Positions 31,419 to 44,502 of a stretch of DNA of 64,000 nt are shown one piece after another; within the stretch, counting starts at the first letter, position 1, and every line of letters starts with the position of its first letter. The stretch spans positions 1 to 64,000 of the forward strand of contig JABLTG010000094.1 of NCBI GenBank assembly GCA_016618085.1, written 5' to 3'. Both the position numbers and the translations under genes were made by a program. This DNA is from Neovahlkampfia damariscottae (Eukaryota; Heterolobosea; Selenaionea; Neovahlkampfiida; Neovahlkampfiidae). The notes under the pieces were generated by a model, which did no database searches, was not told the DNA's origin, and was given only the letters and a program-made list of their open reading frames with translations.

Positions 31419-32594
31419 ATGGTAATAAGCAGCACAACCTTACCAAATCAATCTTCAAAAGTATCACTTCCTTTCAATCGAACAACTTCTGTCTTTGAAG
31501 CACCTGTTATTCAAGAATTAGAGGATAATCATCACATTCAACATTCAGAATTCAGTGAAATTCTTTGGAATGCATCCAAAAAATACACAAAAATTCAAAA
31601 AAGAAAAAGTTGTTGTCGAGTAACCTGCTGCTGCACAACATCAATTCTATCCATCATTTGTTTAGGTAAGTAAAAAAAAAAAGTTCACACAATTCAAGTT
31701 ATGTTTGGTATTGCTTTGACATCAATGATAGTATTACCAAAGGCATCACAAAATTTAATTGTTTCAAAAATTCGTTCTTCAAGAGCAGAAACCTTAATGG
31801 TTTCTGGAACTCCTGAAAAAGACAATTTCATTTTGGGATATGTTCAAGGATATAATCAAAGAAAATATTTCGACAAACAACCAACTCAAGATGAATTGAA
31901 ACAAGCATTGAATCATTATAATCCTGTTTATGTTAAAGACGTTGCTTTCTTTAATTCTGAACTTCAAAAAAGTCTTTGTGACAGTTTAAGAAGAAATAAA
32001 CATGCTACTTTCATTGGTGGTCTTAGTAGATATGATAAAGCTCAAAAGAAATTGGTAAAAAGACTATTGAAATGTAGAAAACCTTCCTCACATGTAACTT
32101 ATATCAAAAAGATACCTTCGTTTGGTTGGGCCATGTATGGAGTCAAAGCATTGATTGCCTTTCTGTTTTTGACATGCTCAACAGTTATTTGTTGCTCATG
32201 TATCAACACTCAAACAAAAGAAAAATTATTGAAAATGGAAAAAGAATTGAACAAAGAATCCATGGAGGTTTTTCTCCCAAGAGGTGTTCATTTTTCATTC
32301 AATTCTGAAATCCAATCTAATCCTCAAATAGATGTATATTTGTATGGCTCAAATGTTAATTTAAATTCGAAACAACAAATAGCTCCTTTGGAAACCTCAA
32401 ATTACATTTCACAACCAATTGTCCAACAAACACCTGTTGTAGTATCAAATCAACCTGTCCAATATAGTCAAACAGTTCAACAACAACCAGTGTATTATCA
32501 ACAACAAGTGGAAGAAGTTCAACGTTTTTTGTATCCAAATCCACACGGAAATATTAACAATGGTCAAAGTTATTCAACATTTCCAAAACAATAA
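31419..32594 (+). CDS. Two-TM protein, paralog A of an unknown family
   Basis: Two exons (31419-31665, 31699-32594) give 380 residues. A cytosolic N-tail ends in a Cys cluster (SCCRVTCCCTT) at the first helix (LSIICLV...ALTSMIVLP). A lumenal or extracellular domain of about 110 residues follows (RAETLMVSG, SLCDSLRRNKHATFIGG), then a second helix ending in CCSC, a cytosolic RGVHFSFNSE motif and a Gln/Pro/Val-rich tail. The Cys clusters beside the helices could be palmitoylated. The next gene is a clear paralog with the same intron position. I know no family with this layout. Confidence 0.7.
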
Positions 32595-32839
32595 ATTCGT
32601 TTTAGGAAATGGTTTTTTCACACAGGTGTCCCTTCTGGATTAGCATTCTTCAAATTCTGTTTCTTTTTTTCAGATGAAATTATTTGGGTAAACTAGAGAA
32701 AAAGTTGGATTAACTCAACGGTCAACATTTTTTTTTTTGGAATGTTCCAAAGTGTCAACCAATAATCTGTTTTGGAATCTCCAATAAAAAACTTCAATTA
32801 GAATTGACCAACCGAAATTTTTTCATATTCTAAACAAGT

Positions 32840-33854
32840 ATGATTACTCAAACAACAAAGTTAACACTCACTTACAATGGTGATATTTCTGCTTTTGAAA
32901 CTCCATTTTTACCTAAACTTCAAGCTCATGGAATTTCACAAGAGGAATACCATTGCACAGTGAACAATCTATCAAATAAAGTGTCAAAAAACATCAAAAA
33001 AAAGAACTATTGCACATTTGGTATTTGTTGTTTTTCTGCTGCACTGGTAGTTGCTGTCCTAGGTTCTTTTGATTTTTGATATTTTTAACATTTCTGTAGT
33101 TTTGGGTTTTCTGATACTTGGATTGATGATAATGATACCAAAATTTGCACAAGATCAAATCAAAGAAGCATTAGAACATGGAGAGGCAGAAACTCTATTC
33201 ATTTCTGGCTCAGAACAAAAAGATGTCTATATTAAACAAACCATCAAAGAACTGAATCTGAGAGCGAAGATATTTGAGCACAGACCTACACCCACAGAAA
33301 TAACGTCTGCTTTTAGTAATTACTACTATGTATATATCAAAACTCTCAATGAATTGTCGGCCGATGATAAAACAACACTTTGCGAAAATTTGAAAAAAAC
33401 AAAACATGTCACATTCTTAGGAGGAATTTCAAGCTCAAAAAGTGAAGATTCAGAGAGATATTACAAATCATTGAGTAATTGTCGAAGCAATACCCAATAC
33501 ATCAAATACTTGAGATTTGTTCCTCAAAAGTACTGGACACATCTCATCATTTTAGTACTTTCCATCCACACATTTATTGCTTTAATGTCGATAGGAATTT
33601 ACATTTTAGCTGCTAAATGTATCAAAAAGGAGATGAAAAATATTGAAAAAGAATCAAAAGATGAATCATTGAAGAAGTATCAATCAAGAGGTGTTCATTT
33701 TCAATTCAATTCAAACTATGCTATCACACCAGAAATCAATATTTTCTTTTATGAATACAGTGCAACAAATAATCAAAAACAAGCTCCAATGACTTATTAC
33801 CAACATTCTGATCCTGGTAACTTCTACACTGAAAACTATTATCATGTACAATAA
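32840..33854 (+). CDS. Two-TM protein, paralog B of the same unknown family
   Basis: Two exons (32840-33062, 33100-33854; GTTCTT donor) give 325 residues. It matches paralog A in order: a Cys-containing first helix (CTFGICCFSAALVVAVL), EAETLFISG, TTLCENLKKTKHVTFLGG, a second helix (IALMSIGIYILAAKC), then RGVHFQFNS and a short tail without the Gln/Pro-rich part of A. The intron lies at the same place, inside the first helix, so the pair arose by tandem duplication. The lumenal domain keeps Cys pairs (LCENL, NCRS) that could form a disulfide. Function unknown. CCAAT and CCAAC-type elements lie just upstream. Confidence 0.7.
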
Positions 33855-33860
33855 ACTCAT

Positions 33861-36800
33861 TTATTCATCAAGTAATGTTTGAAATTGGTTCAAATTTAAA
33901 TTGAATTCGTCCACAATTGGAGTGAAATAAAAAATGTCATCTTTGATTTCATCAATTCTAGCAAGAATTGAGTGTTTACCAAAAAATAATTTCTGAAGAT
34001 CTTCAAATGATTCATTACCAGTGAATTTTTTAAACTCTTTTGGAAATAGTTTTTTCACAATTGACCCATTCATCTGTTGGAATGAATTAGTGAAGAAAAA
34101 ATTCTTACATGCACAATTTCACTTTTATTTGTGAGACAATTGAAATTCAAAACTCTTTTGGTTCTGGTGTTCGTCAAACAAAATTCACAAAAATTTGAAG
34201 ACATTAACTCATTACTACATTGAAAACAAACATGTGAATAAGGTATCATTTTATCCTGAACAACACTTGTTATTTGTCTATTTAATATTCCAATTTCATA
34301 AAGTTTCAAATTTTCCAATTCTGAGAATTTACATTTCAAATTTGATTCTCTCAATGGTGAAATTACTGTGAATTCATCAAATTCAATAAAATCTGAATTT
34401 GATGTTTTGTAAAGATTCCTGAATTGTATTTGTTTCTTTTTCTTTAAAATTTCTAAAATTCTTAAACAAAACACAATCCTATCAACATGAATTCGAATAC
34501 TATTAGAATTAAGTCAAAGAATAGTTTCGTTACTATGTTTTGGATTGGATTGATTCTTTATCTTGAACATATAAAATGCATAATGGATCATTTGATTCAG
34601 TTGATATTTTTACATGTGAAATTGATCCTTTCAAATCAAAACGCAACTTGATTAATGGGTCAATGTTTTTTTTAAGAAATTACTTCTTTTGTTGATTTGA
34701 TTTCATCAACATTTAATTCTAAAAATGAAACATACATTGAATCAATTGGATTATTGATATATTCTGATTGTGTGAGTTGTGTATCTGATTCTGCTATTTT
34801 ACAGGTAGAATCTCCTTGAACATGAAATTCAAAAAACACTAAATCTTTGGTAAACGGTTGAATCATTGATTTGATTCTCTTAGAAGTGATCAAATTCTTT
34901 TTGACAAGTCTAATCGCTCTGAACTCAAACAGTCTTCCTTCAGCTTTGAAAACAGCATTCCAGTACTCAAATTCTCCATGTGGGATTTTTAAAAAACAGA
35001 TTTTTTTTGTTTCTATTTCTTGAAGTATAATGATATGATTGTATTTGATAAAATCGATATGTCTATCATCCTCTGATTCACGATCAGGTTCTTCAACTTG
35101 AATGACTCTTTGAATGACTCCAGAAATACGAATAGATGAACAAAGGTCATCACAAAGAGGAATCAATGAAATATTCTCCAAAACATCAACAAAATCTTTT
35201 TCTTGGATAACTTCTGTGTGAATGTAATGTTTTTGTGGTGTTTTGATAACTATTTTCTTTTTTGATTTCGTTGGTGTTCTTGGAGCTTGTTGAATTTTCA
35301 ATTTCTTCATTTTATTAAATAACTTAACTGATTCATTAATTTCTTTCTTGTTCATTTTTGAATCCCCAACTTCAAAAAAATAGGTACAAAGAATTGTTTT
35401 CATTGCAGAAATATAGTAAATAGAACTTAAAATGATTAATAAATTTGAAATTACATTGGTTTGTAAATACGTATTGTTTTACCAATTTCTAATCCATTCA
35501 AGTGCCAAAACAGAACATTAAAAAATTCATTTTCATCATTTTGATTTTGACAAACAACACCAAAATAGGATGAAATAGTTTTGACATTTGAAATAATAAT
35601 CAAATCCAAATAAGGCTCGGATTGATCTTGTGTATCATACATGACATTTTTATCAATATTTGATTCTTTAGATTTATTTGAATTTCCTTCAATTTGTATT
35701 CTAGATAAACTTCTTTGTAATTTACTTCCTAGATATCCCAATTTTGGTTTTTTTAAAATATCATTGAAAAGATTAAAAGTTGCTGTTTGATTTTTCTTAG
35801 TGACTTGCATGCGATCCAACCAACGATTTGGATTTCTCAAATCATGTTGTTCAGTTTGTGGACTTTCTAATTCAATTTCATCATCTGCTTCTTCAATTTC
35901 TTCTTCCATTTTATTTGTATAATTGATTCGTAAAGTTGAACCAACTCTTTTTGGTGTTCTTTTTTTTTCCATTGATTTAGGAGTTGTATTTTTATTTTTA
36001 ATTTGCGTTAAAGTTGGAGTCAAATAAACTTGACTTTGTTGACTTTGTTGACTTGGTGCAATGCTCAATGAAGGTCTAAAAGATTCATCATCATCATCAG
36101 ATGAGAAGTCTTCAATATCTTCTTCAACTTGAAAATGGATGAAAGAAATAAGAATTCTTACCTTCTGTAATTTTTGATGATTCAATTTTTTGAGCTTTTC
36201 TTTTTTTTGGTGTGACATACTCAGATTTTCTTTTTCTTGAATCTGTGAAGAATTTATTGAAATCTTCATCATAAGAACTGTAAGAAGATTTTTCTTTGAC
36301 TTCTGCAGGTGAAAAAAAAATTTCATCATCTGAAAAATCTTGTGACACAATACTTTCTGTTTCATTCACTTTTTCATCAGGAATATAACCAGAAGAATCA
36401 GAATCATCAGAAAATGACTGTGAATAAATAATTTTCTTCTTTGATAAATTTACAGAAGGTCTTGTTTTATAACGTTCATTTGATGATGTAACTTCTGTGA
36501 ATGTACCAAAAATTTCTTGTTCTTTTTCTTCTTCCATTTTATCTATTTTTCCATATTCTTCTTCTTCAGCTCGAACTGGTGAGAGTACAATTATTTCATC
36601 TTTTTGTGTCGCATTTTTTTCATCAGTTTCTTCTTCATTTGAATGGATTGTGTTTTGTGAATCTTGATTAAAACTTGAATTCCACACCGGTCTAAAAGCA
36701 AATAAAGATGAAAAACGACTCTTTGAAACAACAGGTGATTCTATTTTTCGATTTTCTGAAGAATATTTTGATTGTTGGTTCTTTTTATTTTAGAATTTAT

Positions 36801-37005
36801 TTAAATTACGTTAATATATCCATCTGTTTTCAAATAATCCACAGCTTTTTTTTGGTTCCATCCAATTTTTTCTTGAGAATTTGATTCTTCAATAGAATCC
36901 TGAGTTTCTGCGTATGTCTCCTGGAATTTCTAGGAAAGGTTAATTTAAAATCAAAAATACTTGGTCGTCTTTATCACTTCTTAAGTTTGAACGTTTGCTC
37001 CACAT
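33861..37005 (-). CDS. Large OB-fold/zinc-finger protein, SPIDR-like candidate
   Basis: Eight exons on the minus strand (36961-37005, 36810-36929, 36162-36780, 35455-36127, 34684-35425, 34534-34646, 34109-34499, 33861-34073) join to 2916 bases, 971 residues, with every join in frame. The N-half is acidic, Ser-rich and disordered, with basic clusters (TPKKRKAQK). From about residue 420 come beta-rich segments typical of OB folds (DLIIISNVKTISSYFGVV, GLEIGKTIRIYKPI). Near the C-terminus is a zinc finger CFQCSNELMSSNFCEFC and another beta region. This order and length recall SPIDR, a scaffold for RAD51 in recombination, or other RPA1-like proteins. The gene is sure; the name is not. Confidence 0.55.
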
Positions 37006-37181
37006 CTGTTTTAATTGAACAATATGAGTCTTCCAAAAAATGGAATCAAAATGATTGGTTTAAAAATCAACCCCTTTTTTTAATTAATTTTTTGATATTG
37101 TTGTTTTGAATTGTTTCGATATTTTATCAAGTTAAAAAAATTTGAAAAAAATCTATCATTTCATTGGGCAACACTAGAAAC

Positions 37182-39189
37182 ATGTCTTTTTCAGACGATG
37201 GTTTGTTTTTAACACAAGTAAATAAAACTCAACACTAACTGAATTCAGTTATCTCTTGAAAAACCACTGTCACTTCATACGTTTGTGTGTGACCTTTTAC
37301 AACATGAAAAAAAAGGAATTCCCACTTCGACGGTTCGTCATAACCTCAAAAAAATACGACATTGTTTCAAAGGCAAAGATTTTGTAAATTGGTCTTTAAA
37401 AACAATCAACGTTTCAAAACGTGAAGAAGCACATACACTTGGCCAAATATTAATCCATAAAAATTTCATACTGCCTGCTCTGAAGAAAGAAAACCAAAAC
37501 CTTGAAGATGATATATTTGATGAAAAAATATTTTACAGATTCAGAGAGATTACAGTTGTAACTGCTGTTGGTAAAGTTTTTTTTTTTTTTTAACATTAAA
37601 ACATTCAGGTCGTGGTATCAAAGAGTATTTTTTGATTTCAGATTTAGAAGATCCAAAATCCTCCAATTTGATCAAAGTTATTGTTGAAAATACCCAAAAC
37701 TCTATTGTTGTTGATGAGTCAAAAGCAAGAGCGTTCATGGGTTTCATGAGAAATGTCAAAGTAAAAAAAAAAAAAATTGAAAACAAAAGCATGAACATTG
37801 GTTTCCAATTGAAAGAATAGAATACGATGAGTTTTTAAGACAAACAACTATCATCAGAAAAAAATCAAAATTTGGATCTTTGAAAGATTTAATCCACAAA
37901 TCAGATCCACTTCTCGATTACAGAAAAAAATATCAAACAAAAAGTGGAATTTCATTGTTCGTTTCGGAAATCAAACGATTTTCATTTCAGATATTAAGAG
38001 GTATCAAAGCTATTGTTGATTGTGGTTTCAGTTTTCCACATTTATGTAAATTAAAAGATAACCTTATAACTTTCTTTAAAAAGCAACTTCAAACATTATT
38101 CTTGAAGAAAATGATAAAAAACTAAATTGTAAAATATCAGATTTTGAAGATGTTTTTGTGGGAATGCCTCCTGCTTATGAACATTTCTTTTACCCAAGAA
38201 GAACAAAAGTGAACCATTAAAAAAAAAGATTAAACTTCTATTTTTAGATTAGAGAAGAAATTATTTGTTTTGGTGTAATTCTATATGAAATGTCTGTTGG
38301 TCAAGAGATTGATGATATTACATTATCATTCAATCGTTTGAAAATTGATAAAGACATTACATCAATTTTAAACACAATTTTCATTGGAAATACTAAAATT
38401 CAAGTTGAAGATTTATTGTCACATAATTTTTTCAAAGATTTAGATGCTGTAGAAAAACCAAAAAAATTGATTATCAAAGATACAGGAATGCTTCATTTAT
38501 TTTTTCAAATTAAAATGGGATTGGATAAAAAAAGAAAATCAAACAAAGAAACAGAAGAAACTGTAGTCAACATTACAAATGGTAAATCTTCTATAAAAGT
38601 TGGTGCTTTGACTACTTCAGAAGATATTGTATTTGAATTAAAAGAAAAAGAAAAATTGAACAAGAATAATATCAATAAACCAATGGTTATTGATACTTTT
38701 TCCGAAGAAGATACAAGTTCAGCTGAATCAGTTTCTAATTCATCTCATAAACCAAAATCAGTTGAACCACAAAAAAAAAGATTATCAAAAACACTCAGTG
38801 GGAGTTTCATACAACTTCAAATGGAAGATGATCATCCAGAAAAAGAAGAAGCATTAAATAATTTGAAAATGCTTTTAGATAATGGGTTCATTGATAATGA
38901 TGAATATCTTGCAAGAAAAGAACAATTGGATGATGTCAATCTTGGTGATGAAACAACAACTGAATATGAGACAAGTCCATATTTGAATAGTGGTGAAATG
39001 AAAGAAGAGATTAGGAGATTCTCTGAAACAGAAGAACATAATCAAAATACAGACCATGATGAAATTATTGTTGAAGCATTTGATGATGATGATCACAGTG
39101 AAAATAGTGATGGTGATGATGAGGTGATTGTTGAAGAATTAAGTGATGGTGAAGGTGAAGAAGAAGATATTATTGTGGAGAGTTTCTGA
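37182..39189 (+). CDS. DEP domain plus SLOB/PXK-type pseudokinase
   Basis: Six exons (37182-37217, 37249-37570, 37609-37760, 37790-38045, 38084-38208, 38248-39189) give 610 residues. Residues 30-110 are a DEP domain (GIPTSTVRHNL, GKDFVNWSLKTI, FYRFRE). The middle is kinase-like of the PXK/SLOB kind: FPHLSTSNIILEENDKKL stands where HRD would be, KISDFEDVFVGMP where DFG would be, then IICFGVILYEMSVGQ. The HRD Asp is missing, so it is probably a pseudokinase. A SHOCT-like helix pair (MLLDNGFIDNDEYLARKEQL) and a very acidic tail end it. DEP domains bring proteins to membranes or GPCR complexes; SLOB/PXK proteins act in endocytic trafficking. Confidence 0.72.
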
Positions 39190-39284
39190 ATAAAAATTTG
39201 TTGGAAAGAAAAATTCTTTATTTTTGTCATCCAAGATTTTGATTGGCAAAACAAACTTGAACTAAAAAAAAACGGTTCTCAACA

Positions 39285-41180
39285 ATGAACACAACAAACG
39301 CCATAAAGTTTGTGTTTATAAAACTAACTGGTTCATAGACACTATATTAAAAAACTGTTGGAAGACGTCAGTGGAGTGAAGGTTTTAATTTTAGATGAAG
39401 AAACCAAAGAAATTGTTAGTGTTGCTGTTTCTTTGACAGAAATTTTAAAAGAAGGTGTTTTTTTAATAGATCTGTTAAGTAATAAAAAAAGAGAAAAAAT
39501 TAAAGATGTGAAATGTTTTTGTCTCATTAGACCAACTGAAAAAAATGTAAAACTTTTACAAGAAGAACTTCAATCACCAAAATATCAAGAATATCATTTA
39601 TGTAAATAAAATTCTAAAACTAAATTTTGGTAGATTTTAATAACGTCATTCCTTCAGAAAGACTTCAATTTATTGCTGCTGCTGATTCTAAAGAAATAGT
39701 CAAATCAGTACGTGAATATTATTGTGATTATATTGCACCTGATGATTATACTTTTACTCTAAATCTTGATTATGAAGATAAAAACAGAATTTGTGACGGA
39801 ATTCTTTCTTGTTTATTGTCATTGAAAAAAAGACCATTTATTAGATATGATAAAAACTCCGTTTCATGTAATCAAATAGCACAAGAAGTTTTATCAAGAA
39901 TAGAACAAGGTAATCTCCGTAAAAAAGTTTTTTTTATTTTATCACAAAGAGTCTGAAAATGGAGGATTATTCGATTTCAAAAAAGAAATTTCACCACCAA
40001 TTTTATTAATATTAGATCGTAAAGATGATCCAGTGACACCTTTATTAAATCAATGGACATATCAAGCTATGGTTCATGAATTAATTGGTATCAAAAATAA
40101 CAGAATAATTCCTTCAACTGATAAAGATGACGGTAAAAGTTGAAAAAAAAAAATAACACTATAATTTAGATGAAAAAACATCAAATGAAAAAAAAATTGA
40201 AGAAATGATTTTGTGTTCAAAACAAGACTCTTTCTTTGATAAGAACATGTGAAAAAAAAAAAAAAAATTAACTCTTTGACAGGTATTCAAATTGGGGTGA
40301 TTTATGTTTAAATATCAAAAAAATGATGGACTCATATCAACAAAAGCATAAAACAACTTCAAATATTTCAAGTTTTGATGACATTAGAAGTTTTCTCTCA
40401 AACTTTCCAGAATTCAAAAAAGAAGCAAGTACAGTTGATAAACATGTTACTTTAGTGTATCGTTTGAAAGAAGAAATTACCAAAAGACAATTATTACAAG
40501 TCTCAAAATTAGAACAAGAAATTGTATGTGGAACAGACCATTCAACCATTATTAATGACTTAAAGCAACTTTTACCATCACTTGACAATGATGATGATTG
40601 TTTAAAATTAGTCATTTTATATTCCTTAAGATATGAAAATTACAAATATAATGAAATAAGAAATCTAATTGATCTATTAGATAGAAAAGGACTGGAAAAA
40701 TCATTAATTAAAATGGTTGGAAACTTTTTAAAATATGCTGGAAATTCAGTCAGAAACCCAGGTAACTCATTTTTTTAATGTCATTTTTCTATAGGTTTAT
40801 TTTCAGATTCTGAATCATCATTTTTTGGATGGATTAAAAAAGGTGGTTTAGGAGATGTAGAAAATGTATTTACACAACATAAACCTTTATTACATACAGT
40901 TTTAACTCAATTGTCAAAATTGAATGATGCAAAATATCCATTCATTTCATTGACTTCAAAGCAATCACCAAAAGAAGTTATTATTTTCATGGTAGGTGGA
41001 ATAACTTATCAAGAAGCTTATTTTGTTAATGAATGGAATAAAAATAACTCAATTAAAGTTATTCTTGGTGGAGATCAAATTTTAAATTCATTTAGGTAAA
41101 TTGTCCAACGAAAAATCTTTTAATTTTATTTTTCAAGTTTTATGGACCAAGTTAGTCAATATTCAAAAGACTCTTTTTAA
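39285..41180 (+). CDS. VPS45: VPS45, Sec1/Munc18 protein
   Basis: Eight exons (39285-39307, 39339-39601, 39634-39909, 39950-40132, 40170-40248, 40283-40761, 40795-41095, 41138-41180) join to 1647 bases, 548 residues, near the human length. Recognisable blocks in order: [91 protein letters not shown] and [16 protein letters not shown]45 binds syntaxin-16/Tlg2-type SNAREs and drives fusion at the trans-Golgi and early endosome. It lies close to the DEP-pseudokinase gene, also a likely trafficking factor, but each has its own promoter-like gap. Confidence 0.93.
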
Positions 41181-41253
41181 TCAAATAAAAAAAAAATTTT
41201 CCTTCAATTTTTTTTGTCCAATCAAAAGCACTCTTCTTTCCAACAAACAAAAA

Positions 41254-43025
41254 ATGCTGAAAAACGTAAAGAGGACTTTTTTGAAAACAACCTCAAATTT
41301 TTATTTTAAAACAATATTATCACAAACAAGAGGTATTAAATTTATGAAAAGAAGACCTATAAACCAAGAAAAAGCAAATCCAAAAAGAGAAGACCCAGAA
41401 TTAGAACAACCAATGTATGAAAAAATATCAGAAAAAGTACAATAAAAAAAAAACTAAAAAAATAACAAAAGTTTCATAATTTGTCTTCAAATACTATAGA
41501 GCTTCCAATGAAAGAAAATTCGTTATATCAATTTTTAAATAGATATAAACATTTAACTCCTGAAGAATTTGACCAACAAGTTTCTGTTAATCAATTTAGA
41601 GATGCAGTTGATTTATTAGATATTCCTGGTTTTATGGCATCTTTAGATCCAAATACAGCTGAACAATTATACCAAGAAATACTTTATAAAATGAATCCTG
41701 TATTTTCACAAATTACAAGCGATGAATATACTGAATACTCAAATGGTGGAAATCCTGAACTTGCTGCTGACTTGAATGATATTTTATATACTCAACAATT
41801 AGACTTTAATCCATTGGAAGATTTCAAATTAAATCCAGAAGAAATGCAAGATCTTTCAGCAGAAGAAAAGAAACAACTTAATAATTTAGGTGAATTTCAA
41901 TTTGAAGATTTAGAAAGTAGAGAAAAATTAGCACAACAACAATTTGATTATATTGAAAAAATGATGCAAGAAGGTTCACAAGAAATCTTTGATCATAATT
42001 CTGAAATATTGAATAATGAAAAATTATCCATGAAAGAAAAAGTTCAAAAAATACTTCGTTATAGTGCTATTCAAAAACTTGGTAAAAATGCAACTGAAAA
42101 AGATATTTCAGAAGAAATTTTAAAAAGAGCAATAGAAGGAAAACAAAAAGTTAAAAATACATTAATTGAATTATCAGAAAAAGAAGTTGAATTTTTCAAA
42201 GCAGTTCAAGAAAATGATTCAAAAGCTATTCGTTTATTCAATGAAGTACTTCCAAGTTTAACAAGTAAATTTCCAGGAGATGATAGATTACGAAATCAAA
42301 CTGTAAAATTCCTTGATTTTGAAAAAGAAATGATACATAAAGTATCAGCAGATAAAGCAATTCAATCAAAAGATCAACCAAGTATCTTTATTGATAAAAT
42401 TGCTGGTGAGAAAATGTGGAATTTACATAAAGAAAATCCAGATTTTTATACAGGAGAAAGACTTGGTGGTTTATTTGGTGTAACAAGACAAAGAGCATGG
42501 GCTGAATTAATCATGAGAGAACATATGGAAACTGAAGCAGGTAAATTCAATTATGACAAGGTTGCGGAGATTTTCAAAGAAGAAAGAAAAAAAGAAAAAA
42601 AAATACCAAGAGAAATGTCAAAACATTTCAAAACAGAAGATGAAGCGTATCTTGATTATTTGGAAATTCAAAAGAAATCTAATTTTCAATACTCTCCTGA
42701 TGAAAATTTATCAGATTTTGCAAAGAGACCATTTCAGCAACATAGAAAAATTGAACAAGAACCTCAAATTCAAATTTTGGAAAATGCGAAACCAGAACAA
42801 AAAGAAACTGAAAAATCAAGAACTAAAATCATATTTGCTGATATTGGAAAAGGTAAAACTGATGAAAATAGAACTTTTAGAGTTAGAGAAAAAGATGGTT
42901 TATTGAGAAGTGCTTCATGGACTGAACAATCATTTTTAGGAAGAAAAAGAACATTTCCAAAAGTTAAGAAAGGTCTTGGTGGGAGTAAGAAAAAAAAGAC
43001 CCTCAAAAGAAAACGTCAATTTTAG
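41254..43025 (+). CDS. Mitochondrial protein with HTH region (mitoribosome-associated candidate)
   Basis: Two exons (41254-41436, 41472-43025) give 578 residues. The first exon starts with a good mitochondrial presequence (basic, no acids: MLKNVKRTFLKTTSNFYFKT). The body is helical and charged. Around residues 370-410, MWNLHKENPDFYTGERLGGL followed by FGVTRQRAWAELIM looks like the helix-turn-helix of the eukaryotic mitochondrial regulator / neugrin type, found in fungal and animal mitoribosome-linked proteins. A basic C-terminus (GSKKKKTLKRKRQF) could bind RNA. Family placement is tentative. The intron (35 bases, GTACAA donor) is inferred because it links two open frames exactly. Confidence 0.58.
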
Positions 43026-43207
43026 AATAAATTTTTTGAAAAAGAAACTATTTCGTTTTGGCCATATAAAACCATATGAACATCTATTTGAAAATAAAAA
43101 ATTACTAAAAAAAAATAAACAAGCCTATTGGACATTAAATTAACCGATGCGCTTTTATTGGTCGAACATCATTTTTCACACAGAAAAACAAACTTGAATA
43201 AAAAACC

Positions 43208-44478
43208 ATGACTTCCAAGTTAATGAAAGTAGAAAAATATAAAATCCTGTTATTAGAAGGAATTCATGAAAACGCAGTGAATTATTTTGAAAAAGAAGGA
43301 ATGGAAGTAGAACTCTTAAAAGGATCTTTAGACAAAGAAACGTTAAAAGAAAAAATAAAAACTTTCCATGTAGTTGGTGTTAGAAGTAAAACAAAACTTG
43401 TAAAAGAAGTATTGGATTCTGCTGAAAACTTACTGGCTGTTGGTTGTTTTTGCATCGGAACTGACCAAACTGATTTAGATCATGCAATGAATCTTGGTAT
43501 ACCAGTTTTCAATTCACCATTTATGAATACAAGAAGTGTTGCTGAACTTGTTGTTTCAGAAATGATTTTCCTTTCAAGAAAAATTCCAGAAAAAAATAGA
43601 AAATTACATAATGGAGGATGGAATAAAACATCAACTGACTCTTATGAAATTAGAGGAAAAAAACTTGGAATTATAGGTTATGGACATGTAAAAAAAAAAC
43701 TAAAAAAAAAAAATTTAACATTTTTTCACACAAGGTTGGTTCACAATTATCTGTATTAGCTGAGTCAATGGGTATGATAGTTTCATTCTATGATATTAAA
43801 AAACTATTACCAATTGGAAATGCAACTGCTGTTTCTTTTGATAAACTTTTATCTGAAAATCAATTCATTTCACTTCATGTACCAAAATTGAAATCAACAA
43901 AACATATGATTAGAAAAGAACAAATTGCTAAAATGCAAAAAGGAACATATTTAATCAACGCAGCAAGAGGTGATGTAATTGTTGCCCAAGATGTAAAAGA
44001 AGCATTATCTTCAGGACATTTAGCTGGAGCTGCTGTTGACGTTTTTGAAGTAGAACCAAAACAAAACGGAGAAAATTGTTTTACAAATGTTTTACAAGGA
44101 GAAAAGAATACAATTTTGACACCACATATTGGTGGATCAACACAAGAAGCTCAACAAAATATTGCTGTTGATGTAGCTATTAAACTTACAAATTTTCTTA
44201 AAAATGGTATTACAGCAGGTGCTGTAAATTTCCCAAATTTGAATTCTCAAAGAAGTACAGATGTAAAAAGAATTACACAAGTTCATCATAACGTTCCTGG
44301 TGTTTTGAAAGAAATGAATAACTTTTTGGAAAATTATAATGTTGTTTCACAATCATCATCAACTAAATTACAAATTGGTTATGCTATTGTTGATGTAGAT
44401 GCTTCTGATGACTTGGAAGAAATTCTTGAAAAAATTGCCCAATCAAAAACAACAATTAGAGTCAGAAAAGCTTTTTAA
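43208..44478 (+). CDS. D-3-phosphoglycerate dehydrogenase (SerA type, with ACT domain)
   Basis: Two exons (43208-43687, 43735-44478; 47-base intron inside the NAD site) give 407 residues, like bacterial SerA. GIIGYGHVGSQLS is the NAD-binding loop, restored by the splice. Catalytic residues sit in NAARGDVI (Arg), VFEVEP (Glu) and LTPHIGGST (His). The last 80 residues, from HHNVPGVLKEMNNFL, form the ACT domain that binds serine in related enzymes. It catalyses the first step of serine synthesis from 3-phosphoglycerate, in the cytosol. All key residues are present. ATTGG lies about 50 bases upstream of the ATG. Confidence 0.93.
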
Positions 44479-44502
44479 ATTATCGAAAAAAAAACTATTT
44501 CT

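Noticed and set aside
38875-39096. Minus-strand Ile/Phe-rich ORF
   Set aside because: Antisense of the acidic tail of the DEP-pseudokinase.
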